A stretch of 58,435 nt of DNA from an uncultured Pelagibacteraceae bacterium. GTDB taxonomy: Bacteria > Pseudomonadota > Alphaproteobacteria > Pelagibacterales > Pelagibacteraceae. The translations under genes and the position numbers were made by a program. A model generated the notes under the pieces. That model searched no databases. It was not told where the DNA came from and was given only the letters and a program-made list of their open reading frames with translations. The stretch is taken from positions 1 through 58,435 of the forward strand of contig CACKNV010000007.1 in the NCBI GenBank assembly GCA_902601705.1. The letters are read 5' to 3'. Positions 7,477-16,082 of this stretch are shown in pieces. Each line of letters opens with the position of its first letter. Positions within the stretch are counted from its first letter, which is position 1.

Positions 7477-8663
7477 GACGAATATCTATTAGACATAGAG
7501 AATTGAATCAAGTTAATGTTTCTAGACTTAAAACCCCCTTCACAATAAGATAAATAAAATTCCCACATACGCTTGAAATATTCATCAAAACCAAGTGGGC
7601 TAATTTTTTCCCAAACACCTAAAAAATTTTCTCTCCAGGTTGCTAAAGTTCTGGCATAGTCATCCGAGTAAGTATTGATTTTTTCTAGTTTAAGGTCATT
7701 TTTTTTAATTATATTCTCCATAAATTTAATTGAAGGTAAAAATCCACCTGGAAATATATATTTTTGAATAAAATCCTCATTCGCTCTGTATCTTTCAAAT
7801 AAGTCATCTTTTATCACAATGCCTTGAATTGCAGCAGTACCGTTGTAATTAAGAACATTTTTAATTGTACCAAAATATTGGTCCATGTATTTTTCACCGA
7901 CAGCCTCTATCATTTCTATTGAAGCTACATGATCGTACTTTTCCTTAAGATCTCTGTAATCCAAAAACTTTACATTAACTTTATTGTTTAAACCTGAATT
8001 AAAAATCTTCTTTTTAGTAAATTCATATTGATTTTTTGAAATCGTGATACAGTCTACGCTTACATCATAATTTTTAGCTAAGAATTCAGCAAAACCGCCC
8101 CAGCCACATCCAATCTCTAAAACATTGTTACCATCTTTTATATTCATTAAATTTATAAGCTCTTGAAATTTATTCCTTTGAGCGATTTCTAAATTATCTT
8201 TCTCGTTTTTATAGACTGCGCTGGAATAAGTGAGAGATTTATCAAGCCACAATGAAAAAAATTCATTCCCTAAATCATAATGTTTTGAAATATATTTTTT
8301 ACTCTTTGATTTTGTATTAGATGCAAACATTTTTTTCAAAAAATTTTTAATTTTTTGTAATTTTAAACTTCCTGAAAAAGAATAGATTGTATTGATATTT
8401 CTGGCTGTAAGTTCAATTAAATTTGTTAAATTTGAGGAATAAAAATCTTTTTTCATATGAGCTTCTCCTAAAGCTGAGCTTCCACCCATAACGACGTTCA
8501 GGTAAAAATTAGGATTATTAATTTTGATATCAGAAGATAATTTACTCTCTAAGTCACCAAAGTGAAAAACTTTTCCATCATAATTAATAAGTTTAAGATT
8601 TCCCTGCGAAATGTTTTTTAGTTTATTCAAGACAAATTTTTCTGAAATTTTAAATAAACTCAT
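7473..8663 (-). CDS. CFA-synthase family S-adenosylmethionine methyltransferase
   Basis: 396 residues, the usual length for cyclopropane-fatty-acyl-phospholipid synthases. The N-terminal third is the lipid-binding part; the SAM-binding domain begins at SKHYDLGNEFFSLWLDKSLTYSSA and continues through VLEIGCGWGGFAEFLAK and VASIEMIEAVGEKY, all CFA-family hallmarks. Enzymes of this fold add a methylene or a methyl to the double bond of an unsaturated acyl chain in phospholipid. In this company (DUF1365, flavin amine oxidase, DUF3833) a methyl-branching UfaM-like role is as plausible as classical cyclopropane synthesis; sequence alone does not decide. It shares one base with DUF1365 upstream and overlaps DUF3833 by 4 nt. 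Confidence 0.88.
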   Translation of the reverse strand: MSLFKISEKFVLNKLKNISQGNLKLINYDGKVFHFGDLESKLSSDIKINNPNFYLNVVMGGSSALGEAHMKKDFYSSNLTNLIELTARNINTIYSFSGSLKLQKIKNFLKKMFASNTKSKSKKYISKHYDLGNEFFSLWLDKSLTYSSAVYKNEKDNLEIAQRNKFQELINLMNIKDGNNVLEIGCGWGGFAEFLAKNYDVSVDCITISKNQYEFTKKKIFNSGLNNKVNVKFLDYRDLKEKYDHVASIEMIEAVGEKYMDQYFGTIKNVLNYNGTAAIQGIVIKDDLFERYRANEDFIQKYIFPGGFLPSIKFMENIIKKNDLKLEKINTYSDDYARTLATWRENFLGVWEKISPLGFDEYFKRMWEFYLSYCEGGFKSRNINLIQFSMSNRYSS

Positions 8664-9424
8664 TAATATTCTTCGTAACTTAAATTATTTTTTAATTTAG
8701 TATTTCTTTTTCTGTATATTGCCCCTTTTTTCCATAAAAGTAATGCTTCAAAATGTATCGAACTTATAATTTTAATTGTCATTAATGGATACTTAAAAAA
8801 ATTAAATATGAGTTGTTTGGAACTAAATTCTTTTTTTTCTCCTGTTTGGGTGGCTGTTAAAACCGTTCCTATCGAGTCTGTTTGTTTAATAAAGACTGAG
8901 AGTTTATCATTGGGATTGAGTAATTTAAAATTATAGTAAGTTTCCATATCCATAAATGGCGATACGTAAAACTTTTTTTTGCATTTTTGAGCTATTTCTT
9001 CATTATCTTTAATTTTAAAAATATATGTGTGCTGCTCATTGAAAGTATTCTTTACTTCGTAGAAAATCGCCTTCAATTGATTATCCTCGTAGCAGTAAAA
9101 AATACTTAAAGGGTTAAATACATAGCCAAAAATTCTTGGATAACAAAGTATTTTAACTTTATTAATTTCACCTTTTATATTGAATTTACTAATGTTTTTA
9201 AGAACCCACTCTTTTAAATTACTTCCGTCACGTTCTCCATGATCTTTGTCATAAAAGCTGAAAATGTTAAACTTATTATGAGAGAAAATATTTATTGAAC
9301 TGTCTAATTGATTGATTTCATCTAAATCAATTAATAATGAAAAAGTTTTATATTTTAAAAAATGTCTTACAGGTTTAAATCTTGTATGAGTTACTTCACC
9401 ATTATAAATGCAGGAGTTCATCAA
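8663..9424 (-). CDS. DUF1365 family protein
   Basis: 253 residues. Typical DUF1365 features are present: SCIYNGEVTHTRFKPVRHFL at the N-terminus, LLIDLDEI, then YPRIFGYVFNPLSIFYCYE, EVKNTFNEQHTYIF and KKFYVSPFMDMETYYNF. The family is regularly encoded between a flavin amine oxidase and a CFA-type methyltransferase, as here, and is presumed to take part in fatty-acyl modification; it has no known catalytic motif. Two ATG codons stand in a row at the start. The upstream one overlaps the oxidase stop by 4 nt, giving coupled translation. Confidence 0.9.
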   Translation of the reverse strand: MMNSCIYNGEVTHTRFKPVRHFLKYKTFSLLIDLDEINQLDSSINIFSHNKFNIFSFYDKDHGERDGSNLKEWVLKNISKFNIKGEINKVKILCYPRIFGYVFNPLSIFYCYEDNQLKAIFYEVKNTFNEQHTYIFKIKDNEEIAQKCKKKFYVSPFMDMETYYNFKLLNPNDKLSVFIKQTDSIGTVLTATQTGEKKEFSSKQLIFNFFKYPLMTIKIISSIHFEALLLWKKGAIYRKRNTKLKNNLSYEEY

Positions 9425-10647
9425 ATTTTAAAGTTATTTATCAAATCTATAGATGATTTTAATCCATCTTCATGAAATCCGTAACCAAAATAACTTCCGC
9501 AAAACCAAGTCCTTTTTTTTCCTTGTATTAATCCTAGATCTTTTTGAAGTGCGGTATTCTTTGAATTCAAATATGGGTGGGTAAAATCAACTTTTTTTAT
9601 AACAGAATTTTCGTTAATTTTACAAATAGGGTTTAAAGTTAAAAAATAGTCTTTAGATGTATCTAAATTTTGTAGTCTATTTAACCAATAGGTAATGCAT
9701 GTCTTTTCTCCATCTGAAATAGAATTCCAACTGGACCAGGCCCTTTTTTTGTGAGGCATTAATCTCTTATCAGTATGTAAATAAGCCTCATTCTTCACGT
9801 AATTAAATTTTTCCAATATATTTTTTTCCTGTTCCGTTGGTTTTTCTATCATTCTTAAACTTTGGTCTGCATGGGAAGCTAGAACTACTTGATCATAGTC
9901 AACATATTCATCGCCAATAATTACCCTGATATTGTCATCGCTTCTAATTAATTTATCCACTTTATAATTTTTAAAAATTTCTCCACTAATTTTATCTATT
10001 ACTTTTTTTACATAAGCTCTACTTCTATTTGAAACTGTGTACCATTGCGGTCTATTTTTAAATTTAAATAAACCATGATTAATAAAAAAATTTAAAAAAA
10101 ATTTTAATGGCATTTCCTTTGCCTTATTAAATGGCATTGACCAGATAGCAGCAACCATGGGGATTAAGTGATACTCGATGAAGTATTTTGATAACTTTTT
10201 TTTATTAAGAAAATTTCCTAGAGTCTCTTCTTTAATTTCACTTTCAAGAAATTTTGGAGCAGTTTTATAAAATGAAATTATCTCTCTAATCATATATAAA
10301 AATTTTAAATTAAGAAGATTTAATTTATTAGCAAAAATACCTCCTAAACCACTTCCGCTATATTCAACATTACTATTCTTAATTGATACAGAAAATGACA
10401 TGTCGCTTTTTTCATAAGGAACTTTTAATTCATTAAAAAAATTTACTAAATTTGGATAAGTAACCTCATTAAAAACAATAAAGCCTAGATCTACTGGAAC
10501 AATCTTATCATCTTCTTTTATCTCATAGGTAAAAGAATGTCCTCCAAAGTGATCTTCTTTTTCGTATAGATCAACTTTATATTTTTTTGAGAGAAAATAT
10601 GCGGAAGATAATCCTGATATACCTGAGCCGATAACAGCGATTTTCAT
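9421..10647 (-). CDS. FAD-dependent amine-oxidase-type oxidoreductase
   Basis: 408 residues. The FAD dinucleotide motif is at the very N-terminus (IAVIGSGISGLSSAYFLS), followed by DLYEKEDHFGGHSFTYEI, the second flavin motif. FIVFNEVTYPNLVNFF and the C-terminal WFCGSYFGYGFHEDGLKSS are typical of the branch found with DUF1365 and CFA-like genes. The likely substrate is an acyl chain rather than an amine. From memory, the homologous gene in Rhodobacter sphaeroides lies in the singlet-oxygen-induced RSP1087-1091 locus linked to furan fatty acid synthesis. It is first in its operon, 9 bp after gcvP, so it might also receive readthrough from the gcv operon. Confidence 0.87.
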   Translation of the reverse strand: MKIAVIGSGISGLSSAYFLSKKYKVDLYEKEDHFGGHSFTYEIKEDDKIVPVDLGFIVFNEVTYPNLVNFFNELKVPYEKSDMSFSVSIKNSNVEYSGSGLGGIFANKLNLLNLKFLYMIREIISFYKTAPKFLESEIKEETLGNFLNKKKLSKYFIEYHLIPMVAAIWSMPFNKAKEMPLKFFLNFFINHGLFKFKNRPQWYTVSNRSRAYVKKVIDKISGEIFKNYKVDKLIRSDDNIRVIIGDEYVDYDQVVLASHADQSLRMIEKPTEQEKNILEKFNYVKNEAYLHTDKRLMPHKKRAWSSWNSISDGEKTCITYWLNRLQNLDTSKDYFLTLNPICKINENSVIKKVDFTHPYLNSKNTALQKDLGLIQGKKRTWFCGSYFGYGFHEDGLKSSIDLINNFKI

Positions 10648-10656
10648 TAAAAGAGA

Positions 10657-13524
10657 TTAAGCAGCTTCATCTTTATATTCATCCATTGAAGGACATGAAC
10701 ATACTAAATTCCTATCTCCAAAAACGTTATCTACTCTAGCAACTGGTGCCCAATATTTATTATTTTTTACATACTCAGTGGGAAAAGCCGCTTCCTCTCT
10801 TGAGTAGGCATGCTTCCACTCACTGGAAGCTAATTCGACATAAGTATGAGGTGCGTTTTTCAGTGGATTATCAATTTTATCAAACTTTGATGACTCCACT
10901 AAATTAATTTCTTTTTTAATCTTTATAAGTGCATTACAAAATTTATCAATCTCCTCCAAATTTTCACTTTCAGTCGGCTCAATCATAATTGTACCAGCAA
11001 CTGGCCATGACATTGTTGGAGCATGGTAGCCAAAATCAATCAGTCTTTTTGCTAAATCCTCCTCAGAGATTCCTGAACTTGCTTTTATTGGTCGGATATC
11101 AATTATACATTCATGTGCAACATTTCCATTTTTACCAGTATAAAGAACTTTGTAATCTTTGGATAATTTTTTTGAAATGTAATTTGCATTTAAAATTGAA
11201 ACTTGTGAGGCTTTTTTCAATCCCTCAGCGCCCATCATCTTTATATACATCCAGGATATTGGAAGTATGCTTGAACTACCCCAAGGTGCAGCTGATACAG
11301 CTCCCATTCCATTCTTAGGGCCTGCCTCTTTAATAATTTCATGTGTTGGTAAAAAATCAGCTAGATGCTTAGCGCAAGCGATTGGGCCCATTCCTGGCCC
11401 GCCTCCACCGTGCGGTATGCAAAATGTTTTATGTAAATTAATATGACAAACATCTGGTCCAAATTTCCCTGGTTTTGCAACACCTACAAGTGCGTTTAGA
11501 TTTGCTCCATCCATATAAACTTGTCCGCCATGCTTGTGAATTACTTCACAAATATCCATAATTTTTTCTTCAAATACTCCATGAGTAGAGGGGTAAGTAA
11601 CCATTAAAGCAGCTAAATCTTTTGAGTGTTTTTCAGCTTTATTTTTAAGGTCGTCTATATCCACGTTTCCATCTTCGTCACAATTGACTACAACCACTTT
11701 CATCCCACACATTTGGGCACTTGCTGGATTAGTTCCGTGAGCTGAGTCCGGAATTAGACAAACGTTACGATTTTCTTGTTTATTATTTTTATGGAATTTT
11801 CTTATAGTCATTAGACCTGCATACTCTCCTTGAGCCCCAGAGTTAGGCTGTAAAGAAACTGCGTCATATCCAGTAATTTCTTTCAGATCGTTTATTAGAT
11901 CATTAAAAAGAATCTTATAACCCTCCATTTGATTTGTAGGAACAAAAGGATGTGGAAGTGAAAACTCTTTCCAAGTAATAGGAATTAATTCTGCTGTTGC
12001 ATTGAGTTTCATTGTACAAGATCCTAAAGCAATCATTGATCTATTAAGAGCAATATCACAATCTTCTAGTTTCTTTAGATATCTTAACATCTCAGTTTCA
12101 GAGTGGTATTTGTTAAAAACTGGATGAGTTAAGTATTTTGAAGTTCTTAAAAGATTTTTTGGAAGATTATTCAGTTCAACCTTAACGTCTTGTTTAATTA
12201 CTTTGGTTATTCCAAATATTTTTAACAATAAGTTAACATCATCAAGTTTTTTTGCTTCATCAAACGCAACAGATAAATGATCTTTATCAACTTTTCTAAG
12301 GTTTATATTCTCTTTTAATGCAGCTTCAAAAATAGAATTTGTTTTTCCATCGGTCTTAATTGTGACGGTATCGAAGAAATGATCTGATAAAATCTTGTAA
12401 CCACCTGTTTTGATGTTATCAGCAAAAATTTTAGCTAATTTAGAAGTTCTATTCGCTATTTTAAGTATTCCTTCGGGTCCATGATAAATTGCGAAGGCAG
12501 CAGAAATGATAGCTAATAATGCTTGGGCAGTGCAAATATTGCTTGTAGCTTTATCTCTTCTAATGTGTTGCTCCCTAGTTTGTAAAGAAAGCCTGTAAGC
12601 TTTTTTTCCATGTCTATCTTTTGATACACCTATAATTCTACCCGGCATCGATCTTTTAAATTCCTCTTTAGTTGCAAAAAATGCTGCATGAGGTCCACCG
12701 TAACCCATTGGGATACCAAATCTTTGAGCGCTACCAACAGCAATGTCAGCTCCGAGTTCAGCTGGAGTTTTTAATCTAGCTAAAGCCAATAAATCACAAA
12801 CCAAAATAGCTTTTCCATTTTTTTTATGTATTTGACTAATACTTTCACTAGGATCGTTTATCTCACCTAAAGTTCCAGGATATGATAAAACTCCACAAAT
12901 AATATCTTCATTAATTTTCGTAAGTTCTTTTTTTTCGTCACCAATGATCAACTCTAACCCAAAGGGGTTGGTTCTTGTTTTTATGAGATCAATTGTTTGA
13001 GGATTGCAATTACTTGAAATAAATATTTTTTTTGAATTAGTCTTATCTAATCTCTGGCTTAAACCTACTGCTTCAGCTGTTGCTGTTGCTTCATCCAGCA
13101 AAGAAGCATTAGCTATATCCATGCCTGTTAAATCAATTATTGATTGTTGAAAATTCAATAACATTTCAAGACGACCTTGCGCCACTTCAGGCTGATAAGG
13201 TGTATAAGACGTGTACCATCCTGGATTTTCTAAAATATTTCTAAGAATTACATTAGGTGTAATAGAATTATAGTATCCCATTCCAATAAAATTTTTAAAG
13301 ATTTTATTTTTTTTAGATATAGATTTTAATTTTTTTAAAGCATCGTTTTCTGACATTGGCTGATCAATTTTAAGATCATCTTTTAATAAGATTTTTTCTG
13401 GCACAGTATTGCTCATTAGATCCTCTAGTGACTTATACCCAACGTATTGCAACATTTTGGACTGATCTTCTTCAGAAGGACCAATGTGTCTTTTAATAAA
13501 TTCTTTTGAATTATCGTCAATCAT
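10657..13524 (-). CDS. gcvP: Glycine dehydrogenase (decarboxylating), P protein
   Basis: 955 residues, the full-length single-chain form. The N-terminal half starts FIKRHIGPSEEDQSKML and includes TPYQPEVAQGRLE; the C-terminal half holds the pyridoxal-phosphate site HINLHKTFCIPHGGGGPG, in which the lysine binds PLP. It decarboxylates glycine and passes the aminomethyl group to the lipoyl arm of GcvH. It follows gcvH directly with no spacer and is the last gene of gcvTHP, which is controlled by the glycine riboswitch ahead of gcvT. In SAR11 glycine is a required nutrient and carbon source, so this operon is central. Confidence 0.97.
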   Translation of the reverse strand: MIDDNSKEFIKRHIGPSEEDQSKMLQYVGYKSLEDLMSNTVPEKILLKDDLKIDQPMSENDALKKLKSISKKNKIFKNFIGMGYYNSITPNVILRNILENPGWYTSYTPYQPEVAQGRLEMLLNFQQSIIDLTGMDIANASLLDEATATAEAVGLSQRLDKTNSKKIFISSNCNPQTIDLIKTRTNPFGLELIIGDEKKELTKINEDIICGVLSYPGTLGEINDPSESISQIHKKNGKAILVCDLLALARLKTPAELGADIAVGSAQRFGIPMGYGGPHAAFFATKEEFKRSMPGRIIGVSKDRHGKKAYRLSLQTREQHIRRDKATSNICTAQALLAIISAAFAIYHGPEGILKIANRTSKLAKIFADNIKTGGYKILSDHFFDTVTIKTDGKTNSIFEAALKENINLRKVDKDHLSVAFDEAKKLDDVNLLLKIFGITKVIKQDVKVELNNLPKNLLRTSKYLTHPVFNKYHSETEMLRYLKKLEDCDIALNRSMIALGSCTMKLNATAELIPITWKEFSLPHPFVPTNQMEGYKILFNDLINDLKEITGYDAVSLQPNSGAQGEYAGLMTIRKFHKNNKQENRNVCLIPDSAHGTNPASAQMCGMKVVVVNCDEDGNVDIDDLKNKAEKHSKDLAALMVTYPSTHGVFEEKIMDICEVIHKHGGQVYMDGANLNALVGVAKPGKFGPDVCHINLHKTFCIPHGGGGPGMGPIACAKHLADFLPTHEIIKEAGPKNGMGAVSAAPWGSSSILPISWMYIKMMGAEGLKKASQVSILNANYISKKLSKDYKVLYTGKNGNVAHECIIDIRPIKASSGISEEDLAKRLIDFGYHAPTMSWPVAGTIMIEPTESENLEEIDKFCNALIKIKKEINLVESSKFDKIDNPLKNAPHTYVELASSEWKHAYSREEAAFPTEYVKNNKYWAPVARVDNVFGDRNLVCSCPSMDEYKDEAA

Positions 13525-13905
13525 TTAACTTGGGTTCTCCTTACAAAACTTATCATATTCGTCTTTTGACATAAGTGAGTCATACTCACCTTTATCCTTT
13601 ATCTTTAACTTAAAAAACCAGCTCGCTCCCTCAGGGTCTGAGTTAACGCTACCGGGGTCATCAGCAATAGCTTTATTTCCCTCAGTAATTTCTCCAGAAA
13701 TAGGAGAATAAACATCACTCGCAGCTTTAGTAGACTCTACAACAGCTGCTTGACCTTCTTTTTCAACGGCTTTACCTGCATCAGGAACCTCCACAAAAAC
13801 AATATCACCGAGCATTTCTGTTGCATGCTTAGTTATTCCAACTGTAGCAACGTCTCCATCTAATGAGACCCATTCGTGTTTTTTAGAAAATTTTTTTTCA
13901 CTCAT
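13525..13905 (-). CDS. gcvH: Glycine cleavage system H protein
   Basis: 126 residues, normal length. The lipoyl domain is intact: [16 protein letters not shown] at the start, [12 protein letters not shown], and the lipoyl-lysine motif [17 protein letters not shown] with lysine 60 as the attachment site. It shuttles the aminomethyl group from GcvP to GcvT. A purine-rich ribosome binding site (AGGAGG, complement of 13915-13920) lies upstream of the ATG. It sits 12 bp after gcvT and immediately before gcvP. Confidence 0.97.
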   Translation of the reverse strand: MSEKKFSKKHEWVSLDGDVATVGITKHATEMLGDIVFVEVPDAGKAVEKEGQAAVVESTKAASDVYSPISGEITEGNKAIADDPGSVNSDPEGASWFFKLKIKDKGEYDSLMSKDEYDKFCKENPS

Positions 13906-13917
13906 ATTTATTTCCTC

Positions 13918-15012
13918 CTATTTAACATAACTTTTTTTATAAAATGGAAGTCCAGAAATTTTACCCCCATATTTTTTTCCTCTTACTTCAAGCTGAATAG
14001 ATGTGCCTATTTCAGAAAATTCAGATTTAACATATCCCATTGCAACTGGAGCGTTCACACTCGGGCCAAAAGTACCACTTGTAACGAATCCTATTTCATT
14101 ATTATCGGACGAAAAGATTTTGGTATTTTCTCTAGCTATAACTTTTCCATCTGGTTTTATACCAACTCTAATTTTTTCACTTCCGTTAGCTAATAAATTT
14201 TTTATTTTTTCCCATCCATTAAAGCCTCCAACTTCTTTCCTTTTTTTTGCTATAGCCCATTTTAAATTGGCCTCCACAGGATTTATTTTTTCATTTAAAT
14301 CATGACCATATAAACATAGACCTGCCTCTAATCTTAATGTATCTCTAGCTCCTAATCCTATCGGTTTAACTTCATTTGAAATTAAGTAGTCGATGAGTTT
14401 TTCAACTTTTGTGTTAGAAATTGAGATTTCAAAACCATCTTCACCTGTATACCCAGATCTTGTTACATAAAGTTTTTCACCCTCATACTCAAAATTACTT
14501 CCTGTCATAAATTTTAATTTAGCAACACCCGGGATTAACTTTTCTAAAATCTCTACAGATTTGGGTCCTTGTAAGGCTATTAAAGATAAATCATTGTTTA
14601 AAAGATGTTTATGGTTTTTTTTTAAAAATTGAGAAATTTGTTTTATATCATTTTCCTTACAAGCTGCATTTAAGATTATACAAAAACCTTTTTCTGTTCT
14701 CGTAATAATTAAATCATCAATTATTCCGCCTTCAATATTAAGTAAAAAAGAATATTTTGAATGATTTATTTTCAAATTTTTTAAATCTGCTGGTATAATT
14801 TTCTCTAACGACTCTATTAATGTTTCGTCCCCTTCTAAAAAAAATTGCCCCATATGCGAGACATCAAAAAATCCAGCGTGTGTTCTTGTAGAAATGTGTT
14901 CTTTAACAATACCATCTTTATATTGAATAGGCATTTCATAGCCAGCAAACGGAACAAACTTTGCTCCTAAATTTTTATGATAATTGTATAAAGCTGTTTT
15001 TTGTACTTCCAT
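13918..15012 (-). CDS. gcvT: Aminomethyltransferase, T protein
   Basis: 364 residues. Typical GcvT motifs: VPFAGYEMPIQYKDGI, THAGFFDVSHMGQFFLEG, the ARDTLRLEAGLCLYGHDL stretch in the second half, and the C-terminal GFVTSGTFGPS. It transfers the methylene group to tetrahydrofolate and releases ammonia, giving 5,10-methylene-THF. It is the first gene of the gcvTHP operon. The start codon lies only 3 nt from the end of the second glycine aptamer, and there is no separate strong Shine-Dalgarno sequence, so the riboswitch helix itself probably sets access to the start. Confidence 0.96.
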   Translation of the reverse strand: MEVQKTALYNYHKNLGAKFVPFAGYEMPIQYKDGIVKEHISTRTHAGFFDVSHMGQFFLEGDETLIESLEKIIPADLKNLKINHSKYSFLLNIEGGIIDDLIITRTEKGFCIILNAACKENDIKQISQFLKKNHKHLLNNDLSLIALQGPKSVEILEKLIPGVAKLKFMTGSNFEYEGEKLYVTRSGYTGEDGFEISISNTKVEKLIDYLISNEVKPIGLGARDTLRLEAGLCLYGHDLNEKINPVEANLKWAIAKKRKEVGGFNGWEKIKNLLANGSEKIRVGIKPDGKVIARENTKIFSSDNNEIGFVTSGTFGPSVNAPVAMGYVKSEFSEIGTSIQLEVRGKKYGGKISGLPFYKKSYVK

Positions 15013-15015
15013 AAT

Positions 15016-15171
15016 AACTCTTATCTAACCCCATCTGTCTATGTACCTGAGAGATTTAATCCTTCGGTGAGGCTTTCGCCTGCTTTCCAGAGTTATTACA
15101 GTAACGGTCCTTTTGCCTGAGAGTTTCCGGGGTGGTTGCTCCTTCGGCGCCTAAATGGTCTCTCCCGTTAC
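15016..15171 (-). ncRNA. Tandem glycine riboswitch
   Basis: On the minus strand two glycine aptamers lie head to tail before gcvT. Aptamer 1 is closed by a 7-bp stem (GTAACGG at 15101-15107 with its complement at 15165-15171) and contains GGGAGAGACC, GGCGCCGAAGGAGCAA and ACTCTCAGGCAAAAGGACC. Aptamer 2 is closed by AACTCT/AGAGTT (15089-15094 with 15016-15021) and contains GCGAAAGCCTCACCGAAGG and ATCTCTCAGGTAC. Conserved core words (CCGAAGG, CTCTCAGG) appear in both. The linker is 6 nt. Glycine riboswitches on gcvT are established, including in SAR11. No terminator lies between aptamer 2 and the start, so control is most likely on translation. Confidence 0.95.
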
Positions 15172-15218
15172 GTTGTGGACTCTCTTCTAAATAAAGTAAA
15201 AAGTCAAATGCAAATTAT

Positions 15219-16082
15219 TCAAGTCTTGCTATGTTTTTTATCAAAACTCTTCAATATTATTGCCGAAATAATGACTGCGCCGCCTATAAATACACTAATT
15301 GGAGGAATTTCATTTAAAAATAACCATACCCATAGAGGTCCACATAAAGTCTCCATTAACATAAGCAAACCTACTGTGGCTGAAGCCGTCGTTCTTGAAC
15401 CAATGGTTATACATATAAATCCTAGTGCCAGTTGGGGAACACCTAATAAAAATCCCATAAAAAGATCATGCGAAGTAAATTCAAAAGAATTAGATAAAAT
15501 AGCGCCATAAATTAAACTAAAAATTCCAGAGTAAAGCATTGCAGGAACCATATCTAGATTAGAATTTTTTCGAATTATCATGACGTAAATTGCAAAATTA
15601 ATCGGAATAACCAGTGCTACTAAATTACCAAATAAAGATCCTGTTGAGATTGAATCTCCAACCATTATTAGTATTCCGCTCATAGCTAAAAAAATTGAGG
15701 ATGATCCAATCAAGGAAACTTTTTCTTTTAGATAAAAAAATCCAAAAATTGCTAAAAACATTGTTTGAGTACTAATTATAAATACGACATTAGCTACTGT
15801 GGTATTATTCATGGCAATAATAAAAGCAACAAAGCTAAAGGACATTACAAAGCCTCCTAAAATGCCTGGAGCTCCTGAGTCCTTGATTACTTTAATTGTT
15901 TTATTTTTATAAGTAAGTGATAAAAATATAATAAGTGCAAATATAAAAAAAAATGATCTTAAAAATAATATCTGCCAAACATTGGCTTCTTGAAATGATC
16001 TAACAATAAATCCACCCCAGCTTAAGCAAAATCCTCCAAATAAAAGAAGGATATATCCAGGAATTTTATAAAAAATTTGCAT
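15219..16082 (-). CDS. EamA-family (DMT) metabolite exporter
   Basis: 287 residues with ten hydrophobic helices in two EamA repeats, for example LLLFGGFCLSWGGFIVRSF and the second-repeat LCGPLWVWLFLNE followed by VFIGGAVIISAIIL. Both repeats end with the conserved helix placing a proline/glycine pair. DMT exporters move amino acids, nucleotides or drugs out of the cell; the substrate cannot be read. It starts exactly where the MATE gene ends, so the two are cotranscribed. The glycine riboswitch of gcvT begins about 50 bp downstream of its stop, so readthrough into that RNA is possible. Confidence 0.85.
   Translation of the reverse strand: MQIFYKIPGYILLLFGGFCLSWGGFIVRSFQEANVWQILFLRSFFFIFALIIFLSLTYKNKTIKVIKDSGAPGILGGFVMSFSFVAFIIAMNNTTVANVVFIISTQTMFLAIFGFFYLKEKVSLIGSSSIFLAMSGILIMVGDSISTGSLFGNLVALVIPINFAIYVMIIRKNSNLDMVPAMLYSGIFSLIYGAILSNSFEFTSHDLFMGFLLGVPQLALGFICITIGSRTTASATVGLLMLMETLCGPLWVWLFLNEIPPISVFIGGAVIISAIILKSFDKKHSKT

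Noticed and set aside
10989-11318. A 109-residue open frame antisense to gcvP
   Set aside because: No family pattern, composition is that of the reverse strand of gcvP, and it lacks a start site signal. Similar antisense frames over acnA, gcvT, livM and others were dismissed on the same ground.
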